Source: Arcobacter cryaerophilus gv. crypticus (lineage in GTDB: Bacteria; Campylobacterota; Campylobacteria; Campylobacterales; Arcobacteraceae). From it: a stretch of DNA of 64,000 nucleotides. Position numbers and translations under genes: made by a program. Shown here in pieces: positions 1 to 8,875 of this stretch (its first letter is position 1; the number at the start of each line of letters is the position of its first letter). Below the pieces are notes generated by a model. That model worked only from the letters and a program-made list of their open reading frames with translations, had not been told where the DNA came from and did no database searches. Where the stretch lies: NCBI RefSeq assembly GCF_002993025.1, contig NZ_NXGI01000002.1, positions 259,393 through 323,392 of the forward strand, in the 5' to 3' direction.

Positions 1-444
1 CTAATAACTTTAGATGATGTAGCAGGTGGAATGCTAGACCCACATCTTTTTTGTAAACCAATAGCAAAAAGACCAGAAGATAGAACTGCACTTTTAAATG
101 CAGCTTTAAAAGCTCATCCAAAACTTATGTTTGGAAGCGATAGTGCTCCTCATCCAAAACATAAAAAAGAGTGTTGCGGTTGTGCAGCAGGTGTATTTAC
201 ATCACCAATTGCTTTACAAGTTTTAGTTGAACTTTTTGAAAAACATGATAGTTTAGATAATCTAAATGATTTTGTATCAAATAATGCAAAAAAGATTTAT
301 GGATTAAATTCAAAAGATAAAACTATAAAATTAGTTAAAAAAGATTTTACAGTTCCAGCTATTTATGAGTATAAAGATGAAAAAGTTGTACCAATGTATG
401 CAGAAAAAACTATATCTTGGAGTATAGAGAGTATTAAAAAATAG
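1..444 (+). CDS. pyrC: Dihydroorotase, C-terminal part (5' end outside window)
   Basis: Dihydroorotase closes carbamoyl-aspartate to dihydroorotate in pyrimidine synthesis. The frame is open from base 1, so only the last 147 codons are here; the class II (PyrC, about 340 residues) enzyme is recognisable from the C-terminal metal/catalytic motif [13 protein letters not shown], the [16 protein letters not shown] segment before it and the [11 protein letters not shown] segment after it. The stop codon lies inside a hairpin shared with the convergent fliM gene. The N-terminal HxH metal ligands and the carboxylated lysine are outside the window. Identification is firm; completeness upstream cannot be judged. 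Confidence 0.93.
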   Translation, partial: LITLDDVAGGMLDPHLFCKPIAKRPEDRTALLNAALKAHPKLMFGSDSAPHPKHKKECCGCAAGVFTSPIALQVLVELFEKHDSLDNLNDFVSNNAKKIYGLNSKDKTIKLVKKDFTVPAIYEYKDEKVVPMYAEKTISWSIESIKK

Positions 445-463
445 GCTATTTTTATAGCCTATT
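440..463. terminator. Bidirectional hairpin between pyrC and fliM
   Basis: Nine-base arms AATAGGCTA (440-448) and TAGCCTATT (455-463) enclose a six-base T-rich loop. The hairpin overlaps both stop codons. Read leftward (fliM side) the stem is followed by a run of five or more T, typical of a Rho-independent terminator; the rightward side lacks a clear T run. Confidence 0.75.
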
Positions 464-1568
464 AGAAATGAGAACTTTTTCTTTCACTTATTAGTTTTTT
501 AATATTTTCAGCATTCTCTTTTGCTTTTTGTTCTCTTTCTTCTCTCATAAGTCTAAGAGATTCTAGAGTTTCTTGTTTCTCTTTATCAAGATTTGATCTA
601 ATCTCAATAGCTTTTCTATTGTTTGAAATTCCACAAACAGCCGAAAACTTCTCTTTTTTATTCACATAAACTATACTATCAGAAGATACTGCATTTTTGT
701 TAAATACAATTATATCACCCTCTTTTAAATTTAAAATTTCTAAAGTAGTCATTTCTGTTTCAGCCATAATTGGTTCTATTTTCATTCTAGCACCTGAAAT
801 TAGAGTTTTTATATCTTGTTTTCTGCTTAGTTTTTTATTTTTACCTTCACTAAAAATCTTATCAACAATTTTATTTAATAGAGGTTCAATATAAGAAATA
901 GGGTAGCAAATAGATAAAAAACCTGAATCTTCATCGATAGTTATTTCAAAAACTACAAGTAAAACTATATCGTGGTCTGAAACTATTTGTATAGCATTTG
1001 CATTTGTATCACTAGATTCTATTTTAAAATTTAAACTAGAAACATCACTCCAAGTTTTATATAAAATTTTAATAAACATTTTATAAAAATGCTCAAGAAC
1101 TTTTATCTCTATTTCTGTTAATTCTCTATCTAGATTATCCATAGTGTTTACAGCACCACTTCCTAGTAAATCAGCTATTACCTTATGTGAAATTGTAGGG
1201 TTGCACTCTATTACTATTCTTCCATCAAGAGGTTTCATAGATAATGTACTAAGAGATGTAACTTGAGGAATAGATAAAATAAACTCACCATAAGTCATCT
1301 GTTCAATTGATGTAAGTTTTACATCTACAACTTTTCTAAGCATTGAGCTTAAATCATTTGTAAATTCTCTAAGCATCTTATCATGCATTGTTGTAAGAGC
1401 TTTTAGTTGGTCTAGTGTTACTCTATTTGGTTTTTTAAAGTCATAGATAGAGTAATTTTTCTCTTTAGCCGTAAATTTATCAAGTGGATTTGTTCCATCA
1501 ATATCATCCCCTTGCTCAGCTATATCTAAAAGAGCATCTATCTCATCTTGACTTAAAAATTCTGCCAT
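462..1568 (-). CDS. fliM: Flagellar motor switch protein FliM
   Basis: FliM forms the middle layer of the C ring and receives phosphorylated CheY to switch rotation. The 368-residue protein starts MAEF followed by the conserved CheY-binding segment LSQDEIDALL (residues 5-14). A CheC-like middle domain follows, then a C-terminal SpoA domain around residues 265-340 (MAETEMTTLEILNLKEGD). The tail after the SpoA domain is charged and extends about 30 residues. It begins six bases after the flgI stop, so flgI-fliM form a leftward operon. No FliN-type gene is adjacent. Confidence 0.95.
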   Translation of the reverse strand: MAEFLSQDEIDALLDIAEQGDDIDGTNPLDKFTAKEKNYSIYDFKKPNRVTLDQLKALTTMHDKMLREFTNDLSSMLRKVVDVKLTSIEQMTYGEFILSIPQVTSLSTLSMKPLDGRIVIECNPTISHKVIADLLGSGAVNTMDNLDRELTEIEIKVLEHFYKMFIKILYKTWSDVSSLNFKIESSDTNANAIQIVSDHDIVLLVVFEITIDEDSGFLSICYPISYIEPLLNKIVDKIFSEGKNKKLSRKQDIKTLISGARMKIEPIMAETEMTTLEILNLKEGDIIVFNKNAVSSDSIVYVNKKEKFSAVCGISNNRKAIEIRSNLDKEKQETLESLRLMREEREQKAKENAENIKKLISERKSSHF

Positions 1569-1574
1569 CGTTCA

Positions 1575-2624
1575 TTATCCTCTTAATTCAATATCAACAT
1601 CAATTGCACCCATTTCTTTAATCATTCTAAGGGTGTCTATAATCTCATTCATAGGAACTTTCATTACCTTCATAGAACGAACTAAATCAGATACAGTTGG
1701 CTCTTTTTTTGTATTTATCATAGCATTGTTTATATCAATTACTGGTTTGTCTGCAATTTTTACATTATCACCAATATCAACACCTTTATTTATAGACGGA
1801 TTATTCCAATCTACTTCTCCTAATCCTGATTTATCAATTCTTATTGTGAAATTATTTCTTGCTATTACTATTGGTGAAATAACAATATCACCACCAGCAA
1901 TAATAGATTCTCTATTTACATCAATTATAAGTTTTTTTCTAAATGTAGAGTCTAGTTCTATATTTTCAACTTTTGAAATAAAGCTTACTATTGACATATT
2001 GTTTGGTTTTTGAACTTCAATAGTTCTAGTATCCAAAGCAGTTGCAAGTTTTTGTCCAAATATTTCATTTATTTTTTTCTCTACTAAGTCAGCATTTTTT
2101 GCAGAATTTTTATATAGACTCAACTGAATAGATTTTTCACCTTGAAGTTCATAATCTATCTCATTTTCAACTGTAGCACCTTCATATATAAAACCTGTTG
2201 TTTTATTATTTGTGTTTGCTACAACAGTTCCTTGAGCAACTGCATAAACATTTCCATCAACACCTTTTAGTTGAGTCATTAAAAGTTCACCAAAATCTAT
2301 AGATTTTGCATCACCAATAGTAGAAACTGTGATTTTAATTTTATCACCTTGTCTTGAAAATGCTGGTAAATCAGCAGTCACCATAACAGCGGCAATATTT
2401 TTTGAATTAATAGAACCAGCTGGAATTTTTATATATGAGTTTGTAAGTAAGTTTTGTAAGCTTTGCATTGTAAACTTAGATTTATCACCAGTTCCTGGTA
2501 ATCCAACAATAAGACCATAACCAATAAGTTGATTGTCTCTTATTCCAATAACATTTGAAATATCTTTTATAGTTTGAGAATATAAAGAGCAAATAAGTAA
2601 AGAGATGATAATAAAAATTTTCAA
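1575..2624 (-). CDS. flgI: Flagellar P-ring protein FlgI
   Basis: FlgI builds the periplasmic P ring around the flagellar rod. The 349-residue product has an N-terminal signal peptide (about residues 1-16, ending SLYSQ) followed by the family motif GIRDNQLIGYGLIVGLPGTG. Length matches the family. The start is a TTG at 2622-2624, preceded by AAGGA about six bases upstream. It is the first gene of the leftward flgI-fliM pair and is divergent from the flagellar operon at 2723. The region in between holds a -10 element for the rightward operon. Confidence 0.95.
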   Translation of the reverse strand: MKIFIIISLLICSLYSQTIKDISNVIGIRDNQLIGYGLIVGLPGTGDKSKFTMQSLQNLLTNSYIKIPAGSINSKNIAAVMVTADLPAFSRQGDKIKITVSTIGDAKSIDFGELLMTQLKGVDGNVYAVAQGTVVANTNNKTTGFIYEGATVENEIDYELQGEKSIQLSLYKNSAKNADLVEKKINEIFGQKLATALDTRTIEVQKPNNMSIVSFISKVENIELDSTFRKKLIIDVNRESIIAGGDIVISPIVIARNNFTIRIDKSGLGEVDWNNPSINKGVDIGDNVKIADKPVIDINNAMINTKKEPTVSDLVRSMKVMKVPMNEIIDTLRMIKEMGAIDVDIELRG

Positions 2625-2680
2625 AAAAATCCTTTATAAATTTTTAGTTTTTATTTTATCAAAACTTTAATAAAAAAAGG

Positions 2681-2686
2681 TATAAT
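2681..2686 (+). promoter_or_regulatory. Probable -10 element (TATAAT) of the rightward flagellar operon
   Basis: A perfect TATAAT lies 37 bases before the TTG at 2723. No convincing -35 is visible, which is usual for sigma-70 promoters in Campylobacterota. I saw no sigma-54 (GG-N10-GC) or sigma-28 style element in the same gap. Confidence 0.5.
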
Positions 2687-2722
2687 CAAAGCAAAAATTT
2701 AAATTATATAGGGCAAAAGATA

Positions 2723-4039
2723 TTGAATATTTTCATCTACGGAAATCAAAACTTTAAAAATGAAGTAAATAAAATTTTAGTAAGTTCTAAAATAGAGTCA
2801 ATTTTAGAAGATGTAAAAATAGAAGATATATTAAATATTGATGTACTAAAAGAGAAAATAGCTGCTAACCCAAACGATATTTATTTGATTGATGAAGATA
2901 AAATAATAAAGAAAAGCAGATTTAAATTTTTAAAGCAAAAAGATGGAATACAAGAAGAGTTTTTACTTCAGTATGGAGTTAATGATTTATCAATTGATTC
3001 ATTAGAAGAGATACCAAACTATATAATTAGAAAATACGAAAGAAATGTTTCAAAAGAAAAAGATAAAAGTTTAGAGTTAAAAGATGAAGATTTGGTTTTG
3101 GATAGTGAGTTAGCAAGCCTTTTACAAAGTAAAGAACAAGAAGATGACAAACATTTGACTAGTTCTATTTTAGAAGAACCAGTTGGAATCAATATAAAAG
3201 AACTTGATAATTTAATTGAAGTTGACACTTCAGATGAAGTTAAAACAGAAACAAATTATATTAATATGGAAGATTTTGATGAAAATTTTGGTTTGAACAA
3301 TGTCTCTTTCGATTATGATGATGATTCAACTTTTAATGAAGATTTAAAAAATGATGAGGATTTACTACAGGATATTTTGAATGCTAGTATAGTTGATGAA
3401 AATGATTATGAGTTTGTTGGTGAGACTTTTGAAGATACAAATTTTTTAGATGAGATTTTTCCAAATAATACAATTTTTGATATGAATGAAACTAGTATTG
3501 AACCTATAAATATAGTTTTGCAAGAAGAAGATAAAAAAGAAGATAGTCTAGAAAGTATTAAAGATTTTGATTTTGATAAAGTTTTTGAAGATATAGATGT
3601 TAGCAAAAATGAAGATATTAATAAAATAGATAAAAATATTGATATAATTGATAATTTAGAGGAAAAAGCCGAAGAAGAAAATCTAAATGAGCAAAGAATA
3701 GAAGAATTAGATGAGTTTATTTTAGAAAATTTTGATTTTGAAGACCTTGATTTGAAAAATCAAGAGCCAGCTGATGTAAGTAAAAAAGGAGAAGATATGA
3801 GTGATGATTTTTTAGAGCTAGATAGTTTAAATGAGCAAGATTTAATTGAAGCTTTGAGTAGTTCAAATATATCAAATACTATGCAAATTGATACTCAAAA
3901 TAGAGAAGAACATCAACAAACAGAAAGTTTAAATAGTAATTTTGATATTGACAGTTCAAATATAAATGATATAGCAAGTTTAATATCAAAATTGTTAAAT
4001 AATAAAACTTTAGAAATTACAATAAAAATAAAAGAGTAA
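2723..4039 (+). CDS. Very acidic protein of unknown function heading the flagellar operon
   Basis: I do not recognise this 438-residue protein with certainty. Residues 1 to about 105 look like a compact alpha/beta domain, possibly a degenerate receiver (MNIFIYGNQNF start, IYLIDEDKI strand, FLLQYGVNDL strand). Residues from about 110 to 400 are low-complexity and rich in Asp, Glu, Asn and Leu, with few basic residues. The end (about 410-438) is an ordinary hydrophobic/basic segment. The start is TTG at 2723. The gene abuts fliQ by one base, so it belongs to a flagellar operon. A glutamate-rich protein near flgH is known in Helicobacter pylori and may be a counterpart, but this is only a recollection-based guess. 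Confidence 0.7.
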   Translation: MNIFIYGNQNFKNEVNKILVSSKIESILEDVKIEDILNIDVLKEKIAANPNDIYLIDEDKIIKKSRFKFLKQKDGIQEEFLLQYGVNDLSIDSLEEIPNYIIRKYERNVSKEKDKSLELKDEDLVLDSELASLLQSKEQEDDKHLTSSILEEPVGINIKELDNLIEVDTSDEVKTETNYINMEDFDENFGLNNVSFDYDDDSTFNEDLKNDEDLLQDILNASIVDENDYEFVGETFEDTNFLDEIFPNNTIFDMNETSIEPINIVLQEEDKKEDSLESIKDFDFDKVFEDIDVSKNEDINKIDKNIDIIDNLEEKAEEENLNEQRIEELDEFILENFDFEDLDLKNQEPADVSKKGEDMSDDFLELDSLNEQDLIEALSSSNISNTMQIDTQNREEHQQTESLNSNFDIDSSNINDIASLISKLLNNKTLEITIKIKE

Positions 4040-4040
4040 T

Positions 4041-4301
4041 ATGGATTTATTGGCAATTGCTCAAAATACAGTTAAAATAATTTTGCTAGTTGGTATGCCA
4101 GCACTTATGGTTAGTATGGTTATAGGACTTATAATATCAATATTTTCTGCTGTTACACAAGTAAATGATGCGGCACTATCTTTTGTACCCAAAATGATTT
4201 TTGTATCTGCATTTATATTGTTTACACTTCCTTGGGTTGGAGATAATATTGAAACATTTACAATTGAATTATGGAATATGATTTTAATATTTGGTAACTA
4301 A
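4041..4301 (+). CDS. fliQ: Flagellar type III export gate protein FliQ
   Basis: FliQ is a small membrane component of the flagellar export gate (FliPQR). The 86-residue protein has two hydrophobic helices (about 15-38 and 50-72) separated by the conserved segment ISIFSAVTQVNDAALSFVPK. Length is normal for the family. It sits one base after the acidic protein gene and is followed immediately by the fliJ-like gene, so translation is probably coupled through the operon. fliP and fliR are not in the window. Confidence 0.95.
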   Translation: MDLLAIAQNTVKIILLVGMPALMVSMVIGLIISIFSAVTQVNDAALSFVPKMIFVSAFILFTLPWVGDNIETFTIELWNMILIFGN

Positions 4302-4712
4302 ATGATAAAAAAACTATACAATCTTAAAAAAACACAAACCGAACAAAAACTAATAGAAAAATCAAGTTTAGAACAAGAAGTTTATAAAATAGATGAAGAA
4401 GTTGGAGATTTAAATCATAGAATAAATACAACAACTGTTGAGAGATTAGGCTCAATTTCAGATTTTATGATTTTAGCTATGCACAAAGATAATTTAAGAT
4501 TTGAGGTAAAAAATTTATTAAATAAAAAAAATCAACTTCTAAAAAAAATAGATGATATATTTGTAGAGATTATAGAATTGCAAAAAGAGAGTGAACAGTA
4601 TAAATATATTTTGGATGAAGAGAAAGAGCAAAAAAGAAAAGATGCTTTGCGCTTTGAAATATTAGAGAGTGAAGAGTTTATTCAAAGTAGATATATTAAA
4701 GGAAAAAATTGA
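4302..4712 (+). CDS. fliJ: FliJ-like coiled-coil export chaperone
   Basis: FliJ is a short coiled-coil protein that links the export ATPase FliI to FlhA. The 136-residue product is almost wholly helical by composition, with heptad-like Leu/Ile spacing, many Lys/Glu residues and no signal peptide. The length fits FliJ (about 145). FliJ sequences diverge strongly, so the call rests on composition, size and position: it starts directly after the fliQ stop and overlaps motE by four bases. Another flagellar coiled-coil protein is the main alternative. Confidence 0.65.
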   Translation: MIKKLYNLKKTQTEQKLIEKSSLEQEVYKIDEEVGDLNHRINTTTVERLGSISDFMILAMHKDNLRFEVKNLLNKKNQLLKKIDDIFVEIIELQKESEQYKYILDEEKEQKRKDALRFEILESEEFIQSRYIKGKN

Positions 4713-5200
4713 TAAATAAAATTTTAATAATAATAGTTTTTTCATTGTCTTTAAATGCAGCTGTTGAAACAAGTAGTTCTTTAACTAAACAGAAAATGGA
4801 AGTTTTAGAGTTAAAAAATGAATTAAATAATTTTTATAATGAAAAAGAGAAAGAGTATCAAAGACAAAAAAAAGAGCTTGAAGATATCTTAACAAAAATA
4901 GAGCAAGAGAAAGCAGAAATTAAAAGATTATATGAAAAAAATGATGAAACATTAAAAGATATAAGAGCTGAGGTTGTTAAAAAAACTATAAAAGTTTTTG
5001 AACTTATGAAGGCAAAAGTTGCTTCTGATATTTTTGATCAAATGATACTAGAAGGTAAAATTGAAGATGTTTTTGATATAATCGTCAGATTAAAGGAATC
5101 AAATGTATCAAATATTATGAAAACTATGAGTGTTGAGAATTCATCAAGATTGGTTCAAAAATTAGAAAGATACAATAAAGATAAGCAGAAAAGGGACTAA
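4709..5200 (+). CDS. motE: MotE-like periplasmic flagellar motor protein
   Basis: The 163-residue protein has a signal peptide (about 1-17, IVFSLSLNAA), a long charged coiled coil (about 25-95), and a C-terminal helical segment with the motif MKAKVASDIFDQMILEGK followed by VSNIMKTMSVENSSRLVQ. That end resembles the MgtE-N/FliG-like repeat found in MotE, which in Helicobacter pylori chaperones MotC to build the stator-anchoring cage. The start is a TTG overlapping the fliJ stop (TTGA). Neighbouring fliJ and fliL support a motor role. The family assignment is good; function here is inferred. Confidence 0.75.
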   Translation: MINKILIIIVFSLSLNAAVETSSSLTKQKMEVLELKNELNNFYNEKEKEYQRQKKELEDILTKIEQEKAEIKRLYEKNDETLKDIRAEVVKKTIKVFELMKAKVASDIFDQMILEGKIEDVFDIIVRLKESNVSNIMKTMSVENSSRLVQKLERYNKDKQKRD

Positions 5201-5204
5201 AAAA

Positions 5205-5735
5205 ATGGCAGATGAAAATGAAGTTGTAAAAAAAACATCAGATGGTAAAGGCTTACTAATAGTTTTATTGGTACTTGTGATTGTTCTTATTATGGCAGTT
5301 GCAGGTGGAACATATTTTTTATTAAATAAAATTTCAGCTAGCAATCAAGGTTCAAATAATAACACAGAAGAAGTTGCAAAAACTTCTTCTAGCTCACAAT
5401 CTGGAAGCGATGCAAAATTTAAAGCAGATGTGAATGAATTGGTTTTAAATCTTACAGATTCAAAAGGTAGAGAAAAGATTATGAAACTATCTTTTTCTAT
5501 TAGAAGTAGCGACCCTCTTATTGCAACAATAGTTCAGGATTATTTAGCAGAAATTACAGATGTTGTTATTACTCAAATAAGTTCAAGAAGTTCAGAAGAG
5601 CTATTAACTGTTGGTGGTAAAAATTTATTAAAAGATGAGTTAATATCAGAAATAAATAATGTAATTAATTTTGTTACAAAGAGTAATTCTAACGTTGTTA
5701 GTAATATTCTTTTTACAACTTTTGTAATAAAATAA
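5205..5735 (+). CDS. fliL: Flagellar basal body-associated protein FliL
   Basis: FliL is a single-span inner-membrane protein that encircles the stator and supports torque. The 176-residue product has one transmembrane helix at about 16-40, a Ser/Asn-rich linker (45-70), and a periplasmic FliL domain ending in NILFTTFVIK, which matches the usual FliL C-terminus. It begins four bases after the motE-like stop with ATG. Its place between motE and flgH supports the call. Confidence 0.92.
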   Translation: MADENEVVKKTSDGKGLLIVLLVLVIVLIMAVAGGTYFLLNKISASNQGSNNNTEEVAKTSSSSQSGSDAKFKADVNELVLNLTDSKGREKIMKLSFSIRSSDPLIATIVQDYLAEITDVVITQISSRSSEELLTVGGKNLLKDELISEINNVINFVTKSNSNVVSNILFTTFVIK

Positions 5736-5741
5736 GAGAAA

Positions 5742-6176
5742 ATGATAGTAAAAGTTAGAAAAAAGAGTAGCAGCTCAAAGATTTTAAAATTAATTATTAT
5801 AGTTGGACTTTTTTTTGGAATAGTATATATTTCTCTTTTAATAAAAGAAGAAAACCTTTTGTCAATTGAGCTTGAAAAAGCAAGGGAAGATGAAAAAATA
5901 GCTATTCAAATTGAGCATGAAAAAAAAGAAAAAGAGAAATTAGATGCTCAGAGAATTATTTTGATTGAAGTTGAGAAAGTTGTTGATTTAATTGGACAAA
6001 ATAATATAAATGATATAAAAATTGTTAAGAATAAAGTTGTTTATATTTTAAATCCAAATACAAATATAGATGCTATAAATATTAGATATGGAGCTATGGC
6101 ACTTATAAAAAAAAGTTTCAAAGAGATTGTAGTAGTAGTTGATTTGGAACATATTTTAAAAGGTAAATTAGGATGA
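5742..6176 (+). CDS. Membrane-anchored protein of unknown function between fliL and flgH
   Basis: I do not recognise this 144-residue protein. It has a short basic N-terminus (KVRKKSSSSK), one transmembrane helix at about 16-34 (LIIIVGLFFGIVYISLLI), a charged coiled coil at about 35-75, and a small C-terminal alpha/beta segment (VVDLIGQNNINDIKIVKNK...). The likely topology is N-in with a periplasmic C-domain. It starts six bases after fliL and its stop overlaps the flgH start (ATGA), so it is translated with the flagellar operon. A role at the motor periphery or cell wall is inferred from context only. Confidence 0.72.
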   Translation: MIVKVRKKSSSSKILKLIIIVGLFFGIVYISLLIKEENLLSIELEKAREDEKIAIQIEHEKKEKEKLDAQRIILIEVEKVVDLIGQNNINDIKIVKNKVVYILNPNTNIDAINIRYGAMALIKKSFKEIVVVVDLEHILKGKLG

Positions 6177-6880
6177 AAAATATTTTATTTTTATTTATAA
6201 TCTCTTTGTTATTTACATCTTGTGGAGCATTAACTGAACCAAAAATCGATTTTACAAAACCACCACAACAAGTAACAAAAGAACCTCCAGTTGTTAGAAA
6301 AAATAAAGGTTCTTTATACTCAGTTCAAGGAACATCTCTTTTTGCTGATAAAAAAGATTTACAAGTTGGAGATATAATTCAAGTTGTAATAAGTGAAGGA
6401 ATTACACAAAAAAGTGATAATAAAAGAGAGTTAACTAGCGATAGAAAGAATGAATTTGGTGGGGGAATGTTTGCTTCTATGGGAGGAAATCCACTAAATA
6501 GTACAGTTGGAAATGTAACTAATAAAGCAAACTCTGTATTTGGAGTAAATTTTAATACAGAAAGTAGTGATAGTGATAAAGGAAAAGTAAAAACTCAAGT
6601 AAATGAGAATTTTGATACTAAAATATCAGCTATTATAGATGAAACTTATCAAAATGGTAACTATTTCATAAAAGGAAATAAAGAGGTTATAATTGATGGA
6701 CAAAAACAAGAAATTGTAATAACTGGAGTTATAAGACCATACGATATAACATCTGATAATTCAGTAAACTCTTCACAAATCGCAAATTTGAAAATGCTTT
6801 ATAAAAAAGATGGAGCAGAGGCTGATTTACTGCAAGTTCCATGGGGAACAAAAATATTAAGAGCAATATGGCCATTTTAA
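6173..6880 (+). CDS. flgH: Flagellar L-ring protein FlgH
   Basis: FlgH is the outer-membrane lipoprotein that forms the L ring. The 235-residue protein has a lipoprotein signal peptide ending LLFTSC with Cys17 as the lipid-modified residue. The family pattern follows: SLFADKKDLQVGDIIQVVIS, then NGNYFIKGNKEVIIDGQKQE, and the usual Trp-Pro-Phe type C-terminus (AIWPF). It overlaps the upstream gene by four bases. The gap to flgK (56 bases) contains a weak inverted repeat (ATGTAA/TTACAT). Confidence 0.95.
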   Translation: MKNILFLFIISLLFTSCGALTEPKIDFTKPPQQVTKEPPVVRKNKGSLYSVQGTSLFADKKDLQVGDIIQVVISEGITQKSDNKRELTSDRKNEFGGGMFASMGGNPLNSTVGNVTNKANSVFGVNFNTESSDSDKGKVKTQVNENFDTKISAIIDETYQNGNYFIKGNKEVIIDGQKQEIVITGVIRPYDITSDNSVNSSQIANLKMLYKKDGAEADLLQVPWGTKILRAIWPF

Positions 6881-6936
6881 ACTAAAATTAAGAAATGTAA
6901 TGCAATAATTTTACATATTATAAAAAGGGAGTAAAT

Positions 6937-8853
6937 ATGTTTTCTACATTGAGTGTTTCTCAAACAGGGCTTAACACATCAAAGTATGCAATTGAAAATG
7001 TTAGTAACAATCAAGCAAATAGAAATACTCCAGGATACAAAAAAAGAGTAGCAGATTTAAGCGAAATTAGATTAAATGGCGTACATATAACTGGTCAGGG
7101 AGTAAATTTTGGTGGAATATCAAGAGTTACTTCACAATATATGTATGATAAATTTATGCAAGAAGCAACAAAAGCTAACTATTTGGATAAATCTTCAAAT
7201 ATGCTAGGTGGAATTGAAAAAATTTTTGCAGAAACTGATAGTAGTGGTTTCTCAGTTGATTTAAATAGATATTTTCAATCTGTTGAGAGTTTAAGAACAA
7301 ATCCTAGTTCAGAAGTAAATAGAAGTTATATGCAAACTCAAGGTGCTGTTATTGTTGAATCTTTGCAAAATTTATATTCAAGTATAGAAAAACAAGCACA
7401 AATAGAAAAAGTTGAGTTAAAAACTGATGTAAAAAAAGTAAATCAGATTTTAAAAGAGATAGCAGATATAAATGTAAAAATTGAAAAATATGATCCATCT
7501 GTAAACGATTTATTGGATAAAAAAGATTTACTTGAACTTGAATTATCAAAATTTGTTGATGTTGATATAAATAGAGATGCTGGTTTTTATGAGATAAAAA
7601 TAGGTGGAGTTGCTGCCGTTAGTAATAATATTTTTCATAAAGAGATAGAAATAGAAGATAGATTAACTCCTCAAATTGATAAGTTTAATCATATTAGACA
7701 AAATGCTGATGGTTCTAGTACAGTTTTTGATGCTTTGAAATATAATGCAGACTTTACACTAAAAACACCATCTTATGATGCTGATGATACTATAACTTAT
7801 AAGTTAAACAATGAGTTCTCTGTAAGTGTTACGATTGGTGAGACTATTATAGGTGATTGGGATGGTGATCCAAATACTGCTCTTACAACTATGACTGTTG
7901 ATAATGATAATTTAACAAGAGCATTTATGGTTAAGATAAATAGCGATCCAAATATGAGTAAACTTGTAACCGCTCATAATGGTGAATATACTCTTGACGC
8001 AAGTGGTAACAAAATTCCTATGTATCCAAATAGTGATAATTATTTAAAAATAGAGTCAAATTTACCAGGAGTTGAAAATGAGTTTACAGGAAGATTTAGT
8101 ATTGAAAGAAAAACAGGGACAGCTGTAGATTCAAGAGAGACAATATATAAAAATGATAAAGAGAGTAAAATTGCACAAAGTGATACAGTTTTAACTATTT
8201 TGGATCAAGATTTGAATTTAAAAAGTGGTTCTATGAGAGCTCAAGTTGAGAATTTAGCTACTTCAAATCCAAATAATAAGTTCCAAAAATATTTAGACCA
8301 ACTAGACCAATTTGCTCAAACTTTAGCAGATGTAAATAGTTCATACATAAGAGTTGGTGAAAATGATTATGTTTATGGAAGAGATGCTTCTGAAGCTCAT
8401 AATACTGCACCATTTCCGCCAAATGGTGGAGATATTGTAAATATGAATTTGTTTAGTGGTTCTAGTATTAAAACATTAAAATTTGATAAAAATGCAGTAA
8501 ATGATTTGAGTCAACAAAATTTGGATTATTTAGCAACACTTCAGTGGAAAGATAATTTATCATTTAAAAGTGGAGCACAAAATTCAAATGATGTAAACTC
8601 TACTTCTTTTGTTGAATTTTATAGAAATTTAAAAGTAGGAGTTTCTACTGATAAAGAGGAAGCTAGTTATGGCTTTGAAGTTCAAGATGCAATTGCTAAT
8701 AATCTAGGAACAGCTTATAATGAAGTTGTAAAAGTAAATTCAGATGATGAGATGATAGATTTGATGAAATTTCAAGCAGCATTTAGTGCAAATGCTCAAG
8801 TTATTTCAGCAGTTGATGAAATGATACAAACTCTTCTTGGTATGAAGAGATAA
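6937..8853 (+). CDS. flgK: Flagellar hook-associated protein 1 (HAP1) FlgK
   Basis: FlgK forms the first hook-filament junction layer. The 638-residue protein shows the N-terminal rod/hook signature (TGLNTSKYAIENVSNNQA, then NTPGYKK) and the C-terminal D0 helix FQAAFSANAQVISAVDEM. Both coiled-coil ends needed for export and assembly are intact. The central region (about 240-560) is variable. It has its own strong ribosome site (AGGGAG) and a 56-base leader. Neither flgM/flgN nor flgJ lies beside it, unlike many relatives. Confidence 0.95.
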   Translation: MFSTLSVSQTGLNTSKYAIENVSNNQANRNTPGYKKRVADLSEIRLNGVHITGQGVNFGGISRVTSQYMYDKFMQEATKANYLDKSSNMLGGIEKIFAETDSSGFSVDLNRYFQSVESLRTNPSSEVNRSYMQTQGAVIVESLQNLYSSIEKQAQIEKVELKTDVKKVNQILKEIADINVKIEKYDPSVNDLLDKKDLLELELSKFVDVDINRDAGFYEIKIGGVAAVSNNIFHKEIEIEDRLTPQIDKFNHIRQNADGSSTVFDALKYNADFTLKTPSYDADDTITYKLNNEFSVSVTIGETIIGDWDGDPNTALTTMTVDNDNLTRAFMVKINSDPNMSKLVTAHNGEYTLDASGNKIPMYPNSDNYLKIESNLPGVENEFTGRFSIERKTGTAVDSRETIYKNDKESKIAQSDTVLTILDQDLNLKSGSMRAQVENLATSNPNNKFQKYLDQLDQFAQTLADVNSSYIRVGENDYVYGRDASEAHNTAPFPPNGGDIVNMNLFSGSSIKTLKFDKNAVNDLSQQNLDYLATLQWKDNLSFKSGAQNSNDVNSTSFVEFYRNLKVGVSTDKEEASYGFEVQDAIANNLGTAYNEVVKVNSDDEMIDLMKFQAAFSANAQVISAVDEMIQTLLGMKR

Positions 8854-8875
8854 AACTTAAAATAAGGAGTAGCAA

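Noticed and set aside
697-2520. Several open frames on the plus strand opposite fliM and flgI
   Set aside because: They lie wholly inside well-supported genes on the other strand, lack ribosome sites, and have the skewed composition of A+T-rich shadows.
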